A DNA stretch of 37,793 nucleotides from Gammaproteobacteria bacterium (GTDB lineage: Bacteria; Pseudomonadota; Gammaproteobacteria; Pseudomonadales; Pseudomonadaceae). How positions within the stretch are numbered: the first letter of the stretch is position 1; the number at the start of each line of letters is the position of its first letter. Where the stretch lies: assembly GCA_023475025.1 (NCBI GenBank), contig JAMCWB010000002.1, positions 1 to 37,793 on the forward strand, given 5' to 3'. The notes beneath the pieces are model-generated. The model had not been told where the DNA came from. It did no database searches and was given only the letters and a program-made list of their open reading frames with translations. Positions 17,197-26,194 of the stretch are shown piece by piece. The position numbers were made by a program, and so were the translations under genes.

Positions 17197-18327
17197 ATGA
17201 GTGTTTCAAACCCTTTGCTGCCGGCTCAGGCCCGCTACTCGGTACCGGCGACGCAGACCCCGGTGCGACTGGAATCACTGAACCCGCAACTGACCTTGGC
17301 CAATCGGCTGGCAGAGCGCCTTGGGCTGGCGCCCGGCAGTCTGGCGGCCGATCAGGCAAATAACTTTACCCCGGACAAGGTTGCCGAGCGCGTCCTCGGC
17401 TTTGTCGGTGGTCGCCTGCAGCAGGACGCGGCGGATGGCGCGGATAGCGAGGCCCTGCAAAAGCGCCTGGATCAGGCCGTTCGCGGCATCGAAAAAGGCT
17501 TTGCAGAGGCGCGCAAGATCCTCGAGGGCATGGGCATGCTCAATGGCAAGGTGGCGGAGGATATTGACGCGACCTATGAGTCTATCCAGTCGGGACTGCA
17601 GTCACTGCGTGAGCGCTTCTTGCCGCCTGCACCGGCCGTCGAGAGCGCCAGCGCTCTGCAAGCGCAGGCATTCACTGCCCGTGCTGATACCTTCGATCTG
17701 AATATTACCACCCGCGAGGGTGACCGGCTGCGCATCAGCATTGCCCAGGCCTCTGCCAGCATGGGCTCTGTGCAGGCCAGCAGCCAGTCAGGCGCAGCGG
17801 GGCAGAGTCAGTCCGTGCGTGCCAGCAGCAGTGAGCTGCGTATTGGCCAGTGGCAGGTTGAACTTGACGGCGAATTGGATGGCGGTGAACGCAAGGCGCT
17901 GGAAGATCTGCTGAAGCAGGTTCAGGGGCTGGCAGATACTTTCTATTCCGGGGATGTGCAGGGCGCCTTTGAGCGCGCACTGGCGCTGGATATGGATACT
18001 ACCCAGCTGGCATCCATGTCCTTGAGTATGACCCAGACCCGGGTATCCCAGGCCAGCGCTGCCTACGGCGAGGTGTCCGGCCCTGGGGCTGCGCCCAGTG
18101 TGGTCAACAATGCCTTGCGCGAGTACGCCGATGGGTTGCTGCAGTCACTGCGCCAGGCTAATCAGGTCGGCAGCAATGCCCGCGACATGCTGGAGTCCAT
18201 GCTCGAGGGTGGTTTCTCGCTGGATGCGCGCTTTGATCAGGCGCAGCTGGACAAGGCCAGTGCGCTGAACGGCAAGTTGCTGGATGGTTTACAGGGGCTG
18301 CTGGAGCAGGGCCGGATCAGCCTGTAA
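17197..18327 (+). CDS. DUF5610 domain protein
   Basis: A 376-residue protein with no signal peptide or membrane segment, rich in Ala, Gln, Ser and Leu, with long helical stretches. Residues about 45-150 match the DUF5610 type (FTPDKVAERVLGFVGGRLQ, then KRLDQAVRGIEKGFAEARKI and GMLNGKVAEDIDATYE). The rest contains ITTREGDRLRISIAQAS and helical repeats. The start at 17197 has a strong GGAGG 8 nt upstream. The N-terminal SNPLLPAQARYSVPATQT is low-complexity. It ends 6 bp before the convergent SprT-type gene. Function unknown; I see no catalytic motif. Confidence 0.8.
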   Translation: MSVSNPLLPAQARYSVPATQTPVRLESLNPQLTLANRLAERLGLAPGSLAADQANNFTPDKVAERVLGFVGGRLQQDAADGADSEALQKRLDQAVRGIEKGFAEARKILEGMGMLNGKVAEDIDATYESIQSGLQSLRERFLPPAPAVESASALQAQAFTARADTFDLNITTREGDRLRISIAQASASMGSVQASSQSGAAGQSQSVRASSSELRIGQWQVELDGELDGGERKALEDLLKQVQGLADTFYSGDVQGAFERALALDMDTTQLASMSLSMTQTRVSQASAAYGEVSGPGAAPSVVNNALREYADGLLQSLRQANQVGSNARDMLESMLEGGFSLDARFDQAQLDKASALNGKLLDGLQGLLEQGRISL

Positions 18328-18333
18328 GGGCGT

Positions 18334-18828
18334 TTAGCGGACAGTCTGCCGGGATTGGCCGGTAAAGTGCAGGCGCTGGCTGCAACGGATGCATTGGTAA
18401 CGGCGCCCCTTGAGTACCCAGCGATGCCGCTGCGGGGTAAAGTGCACCGGATTGGGGCAGGCGCAGCGGTAAAGGTACTCGGTGGTGCGTCTGCGCGGCA
18501 GGCTATAGGTGTGGCAGCGACGTGCAGGCAGGCCATAAAGGTCGCGCATGATGCCCTGCCATTCCGCTCCGTGGGGGCGGATGCGATGGCCATGCAGGGC
18601 ATGGGCAATCAGGTGGGCGACCTCATGGGGCACCGTCTGCTGCAGAAAGTCTTCAGCATGGCGCTCATACATGCCGGCGTTGAAGCGCAGTAAATGCCGG
18701 TCCAGGTAGGCGATACCGGCTTTCTGGCCGCGCAGGTCCAGGCGCACCTCGGGGCGGACAAAACGCCGACCAAAGTGGCTTTCAGCTTGCTGATAACACG
18801 CCTCAAGGCGCTGCATGAGTTCTTCCAT
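18334..18828 (-). CDS. SprT-family zinc metalloprotease-like protein
   Basis: A 164-residue protein with the zinc site HEVAHLIAH (His68, Glu69, His72, with His76 a possible third ligand). A C-terminal zinc-ribbon-like set of cysteines follows (C122, C124, C146, C149). This matches the SprT/SprT-like family, related to the eukaryotic DNA-protein-crosslink protease Spartan. The bacterial role is not established. The start is placed at 18828 by alignment of the family core; the SD there is weak, and the longer reading frame to 19071 runs into the next gene. It follows the flavodoxin gene by 47 bp on the same strand. Confidence 0.85.
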   Translation of the reverse strand: MEELMQRLEACYQQAESHFGRRFVRPEVRLDLRGQKAGIAYLDRHLLRFNAGMYERHAEDFLQQTVPHEVAHLIAHALHGHRIRPHGAEWQGIMRDLYGLPARRCHTYSLPRRRTTEYLYRCACPNPVHFTPQRHRWVLKGRRYQCIRCSQRLHFTGQSRQTVR

Positions 18829-18875
18829 ATGATCCAGTATACGGTTGAAAGTCCCGTTGCAGAAGGCTCGGCGGT

Positions 18876-19343
18876 TCAGAAAATCTGCGCATTCAGCCCG
18901 GCGGCCATATACAGCCCCAGTTCTTCTGCCTGAGCGAGAAAGTCGTCCTGCCAGTCGCCTTTGAGCAACAAAGGGTCCTGTACCCACTGCCAGCGCAGGC
19001 CGGTGACTATGGTCTTGATCGCGCGCAGGGTACCGGTACCGTCGTGTCCGGCACGGACATAGAGGGCGCAAGGTAAGCCCTGTTTCTGTTCCAGTACCGG
19101 GTAATAGCAGCGATCAAAAAAGTCTTTCAGGGCGCCACTCATGTAGCCCAGGTTTTCCGTAGTGCCCAGAATGATCGCGTCTGCCTTGAGCACGTCATCG
19201 GGTTGTGTTTCCAGCGGGGGCTTCCATACCGCCTCTACGGCGTCGATATCTTTGTGGCCAGCGCCTTTGAGAACCGCCTGCACCAGTTTGTGGGTATTGT
19301 CTGAAGGCGCATGGGCAACAATCAGCAATTGTTTTTTTGCCAT
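18876..19343 (-). CDS. Flavodoxin / NAD(P)H-dependent oxidoreductase family protein
   Basis: A 155-residue protein with a flavodoxin-like fold. The FMN phosphate loop is VAHAPSDNTHKLV near 10-22, and the second FMN loop is TENLGYMSGALKDFFDRCYYP near 63-83. It is predicted to bind FMN and act in electron transfer or quinone/NADPH reduction; the substrate is unknown. The ATG at 19343 is preferred over the upstream in-frame GTG because AAGGAG lies 6 nt before it. The 283-bp region to the right separates it from the divergent MFS gene. Confidence 0.85.
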   Translation of the reverse strand: MAKKQLLIVAHAPSDNTHKLVQAVLKGAGHKDIDAVEAVWKPPLETQPDDVLKADAIILGTTENLGYMSGALKDFFDRCYYPVLEQKQGLPCALYVRAGHDGTGTLRAIKTIVTGLRWQWVQDPLLLKGDWQDDFLAQAEELGLYMAAGLNAQIF

Positions 19344-19551
19344 CACCAGCTCCTTGTTTATAGAGTCTCAGCGTCCATCCGACCCGAGCGGGTCGCCGCT
19401 GTCAACTGGCGAAAGCGCTCAGCTTTGGTTAGGCTGGTATACAGATAGCAACCTGCTGGCAAGCACGTCCAGCAAGAGTTGCGCGATAATAAATCTGAAC
19501 TGGCCCCTTGCCCGGTTCGGTCATGCTGGACAGGCTACAAGGCCTGCCAGC

Positions 19552-19579
19552 GGTCAGTCACAGGCTTTCTGTGCTGACC
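19552..19579. other. Hairpin upstream of the MFS gene
   Basis: GGTCAG + CACAG pairs with CTGTG + CTGACC around a GCTTT loop, with one bulged T: an 11-bp stem 47 bp before the MFS start codon. It could be a leader hairpin or an operator; no T-run follows. The rest of 19344-19626 shows no recognisable gene or clear promoter. Confidence 0.35.
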
Positions 19580-19626
19580 CCTGCCCAAACTGCCTGTCCC
19601 CCTAACCGCCACAGGAGACAGGTCCC

Positions 19627-20886
19627 ATGGTGACACTGCTGTTCCCGATTACCGCCTTGTTGTGCGGCATTGCCTTGCTGCTGCTTGGTACCGGCTTGCT
19701 GAATACCCTGCTGGCGCTACGCGGCGCCGGTGAAGGCTTTTCCGACCAGTTGCTCGGGCTGTTCGGCTCGGCCTATTTTGTCGGCTTCATTCTGGGCACC
19801 TGGCTGGGACCGCGGCTGATCCGGCGTATGGGGCATATCCGCGCGTTCGCCTTCTTTGCTGCCGCTACCGCGGCCTGCGTGCTCCTGCATGTGCTGCTTA
19901 TCGATCCCTGGGTCTGGGTGGTGCTCAGGGTATTGACCGGCCTGATGCTGGTGGGCATCTACACGGTGGTCGAGAGCTGGCTCAACAGTCAGGCCCCACC
20001 GGAGCACCGAGCCCGGGTGTTTGCCAGTTATATGGCGATCAACCTGCTGTCGCTGGCAGTGGCGCAGCAGTTTTTGCATCTTGATAGCCCGATGACCTTT
20101 ACCCTGTTTGCCCTGGCTGCTGTGCTCATGTGCCTGGCAGTGATGCCGCTGGCGGCAACCCGCTTGCCGCAGCCGGTTATCGGTGAGACGCCCCGACTTG
20201 CCCTGCGTACCTTATGGCGTGCCGCGCCGGTCGCCTGTGCCGGTAGCCTGTTATCCGGTCTGGCCATGGGTGGCTTTTGGGGGCTGGGTGCGGTCTATGC
20301 CGGGCGTATGGGCATGTCGGCCGGTGATATCGCCTGGTTTATATCATTGGTGATTCTGGCCGGTGCACTGCTGCAGTGGCCGATGGGATTGCTCTCGGAT
20401 CGTGTGGATCGGCGCCTGGCGCTGGCGATCATCGCTGCAGTCGCTGCGGCAGGGGGCTTGCTGATGGCGATTCTGGGGCCGTTCGGCAACTGGTTGCTGG
20501 TCGCAGCTGCTGTGTTTGGTGGTGGTGCTTTTGCGGTTTACCCCAGCGTGGTCGCACACATGATGGATCACTTGCATCAGGAAGAAGTGCTGCCAGGCAA
20601 TGCGGCACTCTTGATGCTGCATGGTGCTGGTGCGGCAGTTGGCCCGGCTCTTGCAGGGTGGTTGATGGGCTGGTGGGCACCACAGGCCCTGCCGTTGTTT
20701 TTCATGCTGATGTTCGGCATCAGCGCTTTGCACGCCTGGCAGCACTGGCGCAAAGGCAAGGATCAGATTGTGGATTCAGCGGCACATTACGTGCCTATGG
20801 TGCGCACATCACCAGCCGTACTGGAGATGATGCTGGAAGAGGAGCAGGCTCCGCATCCTGAAACCCCATCCCGGCCAGACGACTAG
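19627..20886 (+). CDS. MFS transporter (YcaD-like)
   Basis: A 419-residue inner-membrane protein with about 12 hydrophobic segments in two halves. It has the MFS loop between segments 2 and 3 (GPRLIRRMGHIRAF) and the matching one in the second half (GLLSDRVDRRLALA). VVESWLNSQAPPEHRARVFASYM is typical of the YcaD-like group. About 45 C-terminal residues are cytoplasmic and acidic. Start supported by AGGAG upstream. It ends 38 bp before ggpPS and is probably in one operon with it. A role in compatible-solute export or uptake would fit but is not shown by sequence. Confidence 0.88.
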   Translation: MVTLLFPITALLCGIALLLLGTGLLNTLLALRGAGEGFSDQLLGLFGSAYFVGFILGTWLGPRLIRRMGHIRAFAFFAAATAACVLLHVLLIDPWVWVVLRVLTGLMLVGIYTVVESWLNSQAPPEHRARVFASYMAINLLSLAVAQQFLHLDSPMTFTLFALAAVLMCLAVMPLAATRLPQPVIGETPRLALRTLWRAAPVACAGSLLSGLAMGGFWGLGAVYAGRMGMSAGDIAWFISLVILAGALLQWPMGLLSDRVDRRLALAIIAAVAAAGGLLMAILGPFGNWLLVAAAVFGGGAFAVYPSVVAHMMDHLHQEEVLPGNAALLMLHGAGAAVGPALAGWLMGWWAPQALPLFFMLMFGISALHAWQHWRKGKDQIVDSAAHYVPMVRTSPAVLEMMLEEEQAPHPETPSRPDD

Positions 20887-20924
20887 TCAACAAGGTTGTC
20901 TGACCGGTGAGCAGGAGAATGCTG

Positions 20925-23195
20925 ATGTTGTTAGCCACCGATCTGGACGGGACTTTTCTGGCTGGCGATCCGGAGAATCGCCAGCGCCTTTATCAACTGA
21001 TTGCCGCGCACCCGGGTATAACCCTGGTGTTTGTAACCGGGCGCGGTCTGGAAGTGGTTGAACCACTGCTGTCTGATCCGGCCATACCGCGACCCGATTA
21101 CATCATCAGTGACGTGGGTGCCACTCTGGTAGACGGGCATAACCTGCAGCCGGTGTATCCGTTACAACAGGACATTGAAGCCAACTGGCCGGGCGAATGG
21201 CCGGTTATCCGCGCCCTGGACGGCTTTCCCGGCCTGGAGCGCCAGGAGGTGCCACAGCAACGTCGCTGCTCCTGGTTCTGTGCGCCTGACGCGGTCACTG
21301 ACGCCCTGGTAGCAACCATTGAGTCCCTCGGTTGTGATGCACTTTTCTCGGCTGGCATGTATCTGGATTGTCTGCCGCGCGGGGTCAACAAGGGGAGCTC
21401 GCTCAAGCGCCTGGTCGAACATATCGGCGTGCCTTTCGATGATGTCCTGGTAGCGGGTGACACCCTCAATGACCTGTCCATGTACGAGCAAGGTTTCAAG
21501 GGCGTCTGTGCGGGCGAATCGGAAGCCGGCTTGCTGGATGCGACAGCAGACCGGGCGCGCGTGCTGCATGCACGCTTGAGCGGCTGCGGCGGCATCCTTG
21601 AAGCCTTCGGCCATTTTGGGTTTCTGGGCCCCTTGGGTGTGAGCTCCGAGCTGCCGGATCTGCAGGCCAAGGGTAAGTCGGAACTGGTGATGGTCTACCA
21701 CCGCCTGCCCTACGAGGAGGTGGTGGAGCAGGGCAAGCTGGTGCGGCGCCCACCGACGTCCCCGAACGGGATTATTCCCACCTTGCTGAGTTTTTTTGCA
21801 ACCGATCAGCCGGGTGCCTGGGTTGCCTGGTCGGTGCATGAGCCACGCAGTGCGGTGCCCTTTGAGGTGCATACCAGCGTGGACAAGGAACACTACCCGC
21901 AGTTGACCGCGGCCAGGGTCGCGCTGAGCAAGCAGGACGTTGATGTCTTCTACAAACGTTTCTCCAAGGAAGCTTTCTGGCCGACCTTGCATACCTTCTG
22001 GGAGCGGGCCGTCTTCCGTGAAGAAGACTGGGCGGTTTTTCTCAAGGTCAACCGCTTGTTTGCCGAGCGGGTGGCGGCAGAGGCGGCAGAAAATGCCGTG
22101 GTCTGGATTCATGACTATAACCTGTGGATGGTGCCGGCCTTCCTGCGTCCGCTGCGCCCCGATCTGACCATTGCCTTCTTCCATCACACGTACTTTCCTT
22201 CGGCGGATGTGTTCAATGTATTGCCCTGGCGCCGCGAAATCATCGGTAGCCTGTTGCAGTGCGACTACGTCGGTTTCCATATCCCGCGTCAGGCCGAGAA
22301 TTTTGTCGATGTGGTGCGCGGGGTGGCGCCGGTCGAGGTGCTCGACAGTCAGTCCTGTGCACCGCGTTACCGCACCTATGGCTGCGCGGTCGGGCTGGAC
22401 AATATGACCACCGCGATCAAGGTGCATAACCGCTATATTGGGCTGGGCGCACACCCGGTCGGGCTGGATATCAACCGGGTCCGCAATCTGGTCAATACCA
22501 AAGAAACCCAGGCCTCCATGCAGCACTTGCGCGAGCAGTTGAGTGGCGTGCGGGTGGTGCTCTCGGTGGAGCGGCTGGATTACACCAAGGGTATCCTGGC
22601 CAAACTGCAAGCCTTCGAGGCGCTGCTCGATGCCCATCCGGAGCTGGTGGGCAAAGTGACCCTGATTACCGTGTGTGTGCCGGCTGCCAGGGAAATGACC
22701 ATCTATGACACTCTGCTGGAGCAGATCGAGCAGGCCGTAGGGCGCATCAATGGCCGCTTCTCGCGGGTTGGCTGGGCACCGGTGCAGTTCTTTTACCGCG
22801 CTATTCCGTTCAAGGAATTGATTGCCTATTACCTGATGGCTGATGTCATGTGGATTACGCCCCTGCGTGACGGTCTGAATCTGGTGGCCAAGGAATATGT
22901 GGCGACTCAAGGTTTGTGTGAGGGGCGTGGGGTGCTGGTGCTATCGGAATTCGCCGGGGCGGCGGCTGAGCTGCATGGCTCGCTGTTGACCAACCCGCAT
23001 GATCCGCATGATCTGCGCGATACTCTCTACGTCGGCCTGACCCTGGGCCGTGCCGAGCGTGAGGCGCGCATTCGCGAGCTGTACGGTGTGGTCAGTCATT
23101 ATGATATTCGTTACTGGGGTGAGGGCTTTCTGGCTGCGGTGAAAGCAGCGCGGGAGGCGGCAGACAAACATGCGCTGTTAGCCGAACCGGACTGA
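20925..23195 (+). CDS. ggpPS: Bifunctional glucosylglycerol-phosphate synthase/phosphatase
   Basis: Predicted to make glucosylglycerol from ADP-glucose and glycerol-3-phosphate. Residues 1 to about 240 are a HAD phosphatase with the nucleophile pair D6/D8 (DLDGTF), VTGR and VAGDTLND. Residues about 250-745 are a GT20 glycosyltransferase with SPNGIIPTLLSFF, WIHDYNLWMVPAFLR, VERLDYTKGI and LRDGLNLVAKEYV. This phosphatase-first fusion is the GgpPS type described in Pseudomonas and Azotobacter strains; trehalose-6-phosphate synthases usually differ at the SPNGIIPT region. The start at 20925 is chosen by AGGAG 8 nt upstream; GTG 20907 and ATG 20919 are alternatives. Product 756 residues. Implies salt-stress adaptation. 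Confidence 0.9.
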   Translation: MLLATDLDGTFLAGDPENRQRLYQLIAAHPGITLVFVTGRGLEVVEPLLSDPAIPRPDYIISDVGATLVDGHNLQPVYPLQQDIEANWPGEWPVIRALDGFPGLERQEVPQQRRCSWFCAPDAVTDALVATIESLGCDALFSAGMYLDCLPRGVNKGSSLKRLVEHIGVPFDDVLVAGDTLNDLSMYEQGFKGVCAGESEAGLLDATADRARVLHARLSGCGGILEAFGHFGFLGPLGVSSELPDLQAKGKSELVMVYHRLPYEEVVEQGKLVRRPPTSPNGIIPTLLSFFATDQPGAWVAWSVHEPRSAVPFEVHTSVDKEHYPQLTAARVALSKQDVDVFYKRFSKEAFWPTLHTFWERAVFREEDWAVFLKVNRLFAERVAAEAAENAVVWIHDYNLWMVPAFLRPLRPDLTIAFFHHTYFPSADVFNVLPWRREIIGSLLQCDYVGFHIPRQAENFVDVVRGVAPVEVLDSQSCAPRYRTYGCAVGLDNMTTAIKVHNRYIGLGAHPVGLDINRVRNLVNTKETQASMQHLREQLSGVRVVLSVERLDYTKGILAKLQAFEALLDAHPELVGKVTLITVCVPAAREMTIYDTLLEQIEQAVGRINGRFSRVGWAPVQFFYRAIPFKELIAYYLMADVMWITPLRDGLNLVAKEYVATQGLCEGRGVLVLSEFAGAAAELHGSLLTNPHDPHDLRDTLYVGLTLGRAEREARIRELYGVVSHYDIRYWGEGFLAAVKAAREAADKHALLAEPD

Positions 23196-23213
23196 GCTGG
23201 CTACAATGCCAGC

Positions 23214-23822
23214 ATGACTGCCAGCGCTGATGAACTGTTACCGGAAAATTTCATTGATCACCTGCATGCGTTGCTCGACGCGCATCCGCAGGGGATCGAT
23301 GAATACGCACTGATCAAGCGTCTGGCGGCAGACTTTCCGGACTCCCCCTTTGCTGTCAGCGGTGCGCTGCGCGAGCCACTGGCCCTGTTCCAGTTGCACT
23401 TTCTGTTGTTTCACCAACTCTATCGGCTGGCTGATCAGCTCGCGGAACAGGGCCTGCAGCTGGATATCCATGCGCTATCGATTCGCCTTGGCCCGAGGAC
23501 GCCGGGGCGCGAAGCGCTGCAGCGGGAAGATCCGCTGCGCGCCTATTATCTTGACTGGGCTCAGTGGGTGGAGACCAATGCGGCTGATGTCGAGCGGTTG
23601 CTGGGCGATTTTTACCAGGGGCGGACCAGTGTCAGTAGCGCTGAGCATGCCGCGGCACTGGAGCTGTTTGAGCTGCAGGAGCCGTTGACAGCAACAGCGG
23701 TCAAGCAGCGTCACCGGCGACTGCTCAGCCAGCATCACCCGGACCGCGGCGGCGCGACAGCGGATGCGCAGGCCATCAATGACGCCTTCTTAATTCTTCA
23801 ACGCTATTACGGGAAAGTTTGA
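23214..23822 (+). CDS. DnaJ-related protein with C-terminal J domain
   Basis: A 202-residue protein. Residues about 1-135 match the N-terminal domain of the DNA-J-related family (NFIDHLHALLDAHPQGIDEY, then LFQLHFLLFHQLY). Residues about 155-202 form a truncated J domain containing the HPD tripeptide (175-177), which stimulates the DnaK ATPase. The J domain at the C-terminus is the reverse of classical DnaJ. The start lies 18 bp after the ggpPS stop and lacks a good SD, so translation is probably coupled. Client unknown. Confidence 0.85.
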   Translation: MTASADELLPENFIDHLHALLDAHPQGIDEYALIKRLAADFPDSPFAVSGALREPLALFQLHFLLFHQLYRLADQLAEQGLQLDIHALSIRLGPRTPGREALQREDPLRAYYLDWAQWVETNAADVERLLGDFYQGRTSVSSAEHAAALELFELQEPLTATAVKQRHRRLLSQHHPDRGGATADAQAINDAFLILQRYYGKV

Positions 23823-23892
23823 AGTCGCGAATCTCTCTAAGCCAAAGTGCACGTTCGACGCTGAAGTTGGCTATAGTCCTAGACAAGGGAGA

Positions 23893-23909
23893 TGCGACAA
23901 GACGTCGCA
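23893..23909 (+). other. Small hairpin between the J-domain and Yip1 genes
   Basis: TGCGAC/GTCGCA with a 5-nt loop, followed by CCTTCTGTTCC. It could be a weak terminator for the upstream operon or part of the Yip1-gene leader. Low confidence. Confidence 0.25.
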
Positions 23910-23970
23910 CCTTCTGTTCCGTCGGCACAACGATTGCTGGCGGGCTGAATAATAATCAGGAGGTCAGACC

Positions 23971-24573
23971 ATGATCCATCACGTATTGGGGTTATTCACT
24001 CATCCGGACCAGGAATGGAAGGATATCAAGGGTGACGAAGAAACCATCGGCCACATGTATCTTACTCATGTGCTCGTCCTTGCTGCCATTCCGGCAGTCT
24101 CTGCTTATATCGGTACCACCCAGGTAGGCTGGAGCTTTGGCGCCGCCGCTGATGCGGTCAGGCTGACCCAAGCCAGTGCCATGCAAATGACGATTCTGGC
24201 CTATCTGGCCATGCTCGCCGGGGTTGCCGTGATGGGCGCCTTTATTCACTGGATGGCGCGCACCTATGATTCCAGCCCGACCTTGACCGACTGCGTAGTC
24301 TTTGCCGCCTATACCGCGACACCGCTGTTCCTGGCGGGTATTGCCGCCCTGTACCCGAGCCTGTGGCTGGGTATGCTGGTGGGCACGGCTGCAATTGGCT
24401 ATACCGCTTATCTCCTCTATCAGGGTATTCCGATCTTTATGGATATCCCCAAGGAAGAGGGCTTCATGTTTTCAAGCTCCATCCTGGCCGTTGGCCTGGT
24501 GGTGCTGGTGGCCATGATCGCTACCTCGGTCATCTTCTGGGGCCTGGGTGTAGGCCCGGAATATTTGCGTTAA
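23971..24573 (+). CDS. Yip1-family membrane protein
   Basis: A 200-residue inner-membrane protein with about five hydrophobic segments (near 32-48, 72-92, 105-125, 128-148 and 170-195). The N-terminal GLFTHPDQEWKDI and the central YDSSPTLTDCVVFAAYTATP match the Yip1-like family common in gammaproteobacteria. A strong SD (GGAGG, 8 nt) precedes the ATG, and a strong intrinsic terminator follows, so it is probably a single-gene unit. Function in bacteria unknown. Confidence 0.87.
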   Translation: MIHHVLGLFTHPDQEWKDIKGDEETIGHMYLTHVLVLAAIPAVSAYIGTTQVGWSFGAAADAVRLTQASAMQMTILAYLAMLAGVAVMGAFIHWMARTYDSSPTLTDCVVFAAYTATPLFLAGIAALYPSLWLGMLVGTAAIGYTAYLLYQGIPIFMDIPKEEGFMFSSSILAVGLVVLVAMIATSVIFWGLGVGPEYLR

Positions 24574-24597
24574 TACCGACAGTTGCATGTAGCGAAG

Positions 24598-24626
24598 CCC
24601 CCGCACTGCGGGGGTTTTGTTTTTTC
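24598..24626 (+). terminator. Strong intrinsic terminator after the Yip1-family gene
   Basis: CCCCCGC / GCGGGGG 7-bp stem with a 3-nt loop followed directly by TTTTGTTTTTT. It lies 24 bp after the stop codon. This is the best rho-independent terminator in the window. Confidence 0.92.
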
Positions 24627-24679
24627 CGACCGCTGATTACGGGTAGAATGCGCGTTTTTACTCTGCAGGTAGTAGTGCC

Positions 24680-25504
24680 ATGTCCAGTTTCAGCGTCAAT
24701 CAGAACAAGCTGCAAAAGCGTTTGCGGCGGCTCACTGCCGAGGCAGTGACCAGTTACCAGATGATCGAGGATGGCGACAAGGTCATGGTCTGCCTGTCAG
24801 GCGGCAAGGATAGTTACACCCTGCTGGATATGCTGCTGCACCTGCAGAAGGTTGCGCCTATCCGTTTCGAGCTGGTTGCGGTGAACATGGACCAGAAGCA
24901 GCCGGGTTTCCCGGAAGAGGTATTGCCGGCCTATCTGGACAGCATCGGGGTGCCGTATTACATCCTGGAGCGCGACACCTATTCGGTGGTCAAGGAGAAG
25001 ATCCCCGAGGGCAAGACCACCTGTTCGCTGTGCTCGCGGCTGCGTCGGGGTAACCTGTATACCTTCGCCGACGAGATCGGTGCCAACAAGCTGGCTCTGG
25101 GGCACCACCGTGATGACATCATCGAAACCTTTTTCCTCAACATGTTCTACGGTGGCAACCTCAAGGCGATGCCGCCCAAGTTGCGCTCGGATGACGGGCG
25201 CAATGTGGTGATTCGGCCCCTGGCCTACTGCAATGAAAAGGATATCGCCGCCTATGCAGCGCTGCGCGAGTTCCCCATCATTCCTTGCAATCTCTGTGGC
25301 TCGCAGGAAAATCTGCAACGCAAGGTGGTCAAGCAGATGCTGCAGGGCTGGGAGCGGGAAACCCCGGGCCGGCTGGATAATATTTTCCGCTCCTTGCAGC
25401 ATGTGCAGCCGTCACAGCTGGCAGATACAAAGCTGTTCGACTTTGCTAATTTACGTAAAGATGAGCAGGCAAGTCCTCGATTTGTCGAGGTAATCAGTCT
25501 GTAG
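24680..25504 (+). CDS. ttcA: tRNA 2-thiocytidine(32) synthetase TtcA
   Basis: ATP- and [4Fe-4S]-dependent thiolation of cytidine 32 in several tRNAs. The 274-residue protein has the PP-loop [15 protein letters not shown] (SGGKDS at 40-45), the central cysteine pair C115/C118 (CSLC) and a further pair C203/C206 (CNLC). The [21 protein letters not shown] motif is typical of TtcA. Only a weak AGGT precedes the start. It lies after the Yip1 terminator, so it has its own promoter; TAGAAT near 24652 could be the -10. It converges with the methyltransferase gene. Confidence 0.95.
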   Translation: MSSFSVNQNKLQKRLRRLTAEAVTSYQMIEDGDKVMVCLSGGKDSYTLLDMLLHLQKVAPIRFELVAVNMDQKQPGFPEEVLPAYLDSIGVPYYILERDTYSVVKEKIPEGKTTCSLCSRLRRGNLYTFADEIGANKLALGHHRDDIIETFFLNMFYGGNLKAMPPKLRSDDGRNVVIRPLAYCNEKDIAAYAALREFPIIPCNLCGSQENLQRKVVKQMLQGWERETPGRLDNIFRSLQHVQPSQLADTKLFDFANLRKDEQASPRFVEVISL

Positions 25505-25540
25505 CCGATGAGGGCGCGTAGTTATCTGCGGGCGGCCTGG

Positions 25541-26194
25541 TCAGCTTGGCTTCTGTAACAGCACCACATCCGGCCCGGTAAATTCCAGTTTTGCCTGCCA
25601 TTGCTCTGCCAGCCAGACAAAACTCTGCTCACTGAAAAAGCTGATGTGGGTGGGGTCGTTCTTGTAATGCCAGTTGGTAAAGGTATTCAGGTCGGTTACT
25701 CGCTTGGTCATGATGGCCAACCAGCCGCCGTGCTGCAGACAGTGCCACAGGCGCTCTAGCTCGGCGTGCGGACGGGCCAGGTGCTCGACCACTTCACTGC
25801 TGGTGATAAAGTCCCATTGTCGCTCGAGGACTGCCGTATCTGGCGCGTAGTACAAGTCATAGACTGCCGTTGGGTGCCCTTGCTCGGCGAGCATTGCTGC
25901 CAGTGCAGGCCCGGGACCGCAGCCAAAATCCAGCCCTTCGGCGCCTGTGGGCAGGCGTGCCAGCAAGGGGGTTGCGAGACGGCTGAGAAAGCGCCGATAG
26001 GCAGGATCATCGATCTGGTTGTCATGCAGATCGTATTGCGCACGTTCTTCCTTGGCAGGCAGGTGCCAGTCAGCCGGCACATGCACCATCTCGCATTGGT
26101 TGCAGTGGAAGTAGGGCCGCCGACGGTCGCGGCAAAGATACCGGGTTGGCTGTTGGCACAGGGGGCAGGGTGGTTGGAGCGCTTCGTTCGTCAT
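25541..26194 (-). CDS. Class I SAM-dependent methyltransferase with N-terminal zinc-ribbon-like cysteines
   Basis: A 217-residue protein. The N-terminal cysteine pairs CPLC (10-13) and CNQC (31-34) suggest a small zinc ribbon. A methyltransferase domain follows with motif I GLDFGCGPGPAL near 88-99, SSEVVEHLARP and GGWLAIMTKRV. The substrate is unknown. The start codon overlaps the stop of the patatin-like gene (TAATG), so the two are translationally coupled. Possibly the third gene of an EAL-patatin-methyltransferase transcript. Confidence 0.85.
   Translation of the reverse strand: MTNEALQPPCPLCQQPTRYLCRDRRRPYFHCNQCEMVHVPADWHLPAKEERAQYDLHDNQIDDPAYRRFLSRLATPLLARLPTGAEGLDFGCGPGPALAAMLAEQGHPTAVYDLYYAPDTAVLERQWDFITSSEVVEHLARPHAELERLWHCLQHGGWLAIMTKRVTDLNTFTNWHYKNDPTHISFFSEQSFVWLAEQWQAKLEFTGPDVVLLQKPS

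Noticed and set aside
21162..22910. 582-codon open frame on the minus strand opposite ggpPS, and similar long frames at 28905-30512, 32157-33770, 1344-2495 and 10897-12207
   Set aside because: They lie exactly antisense to well-conserved genes, have no recognisable domains or SD, and are rich in His/Gln/Arg as expected for antisense frames of GC-rich genes.
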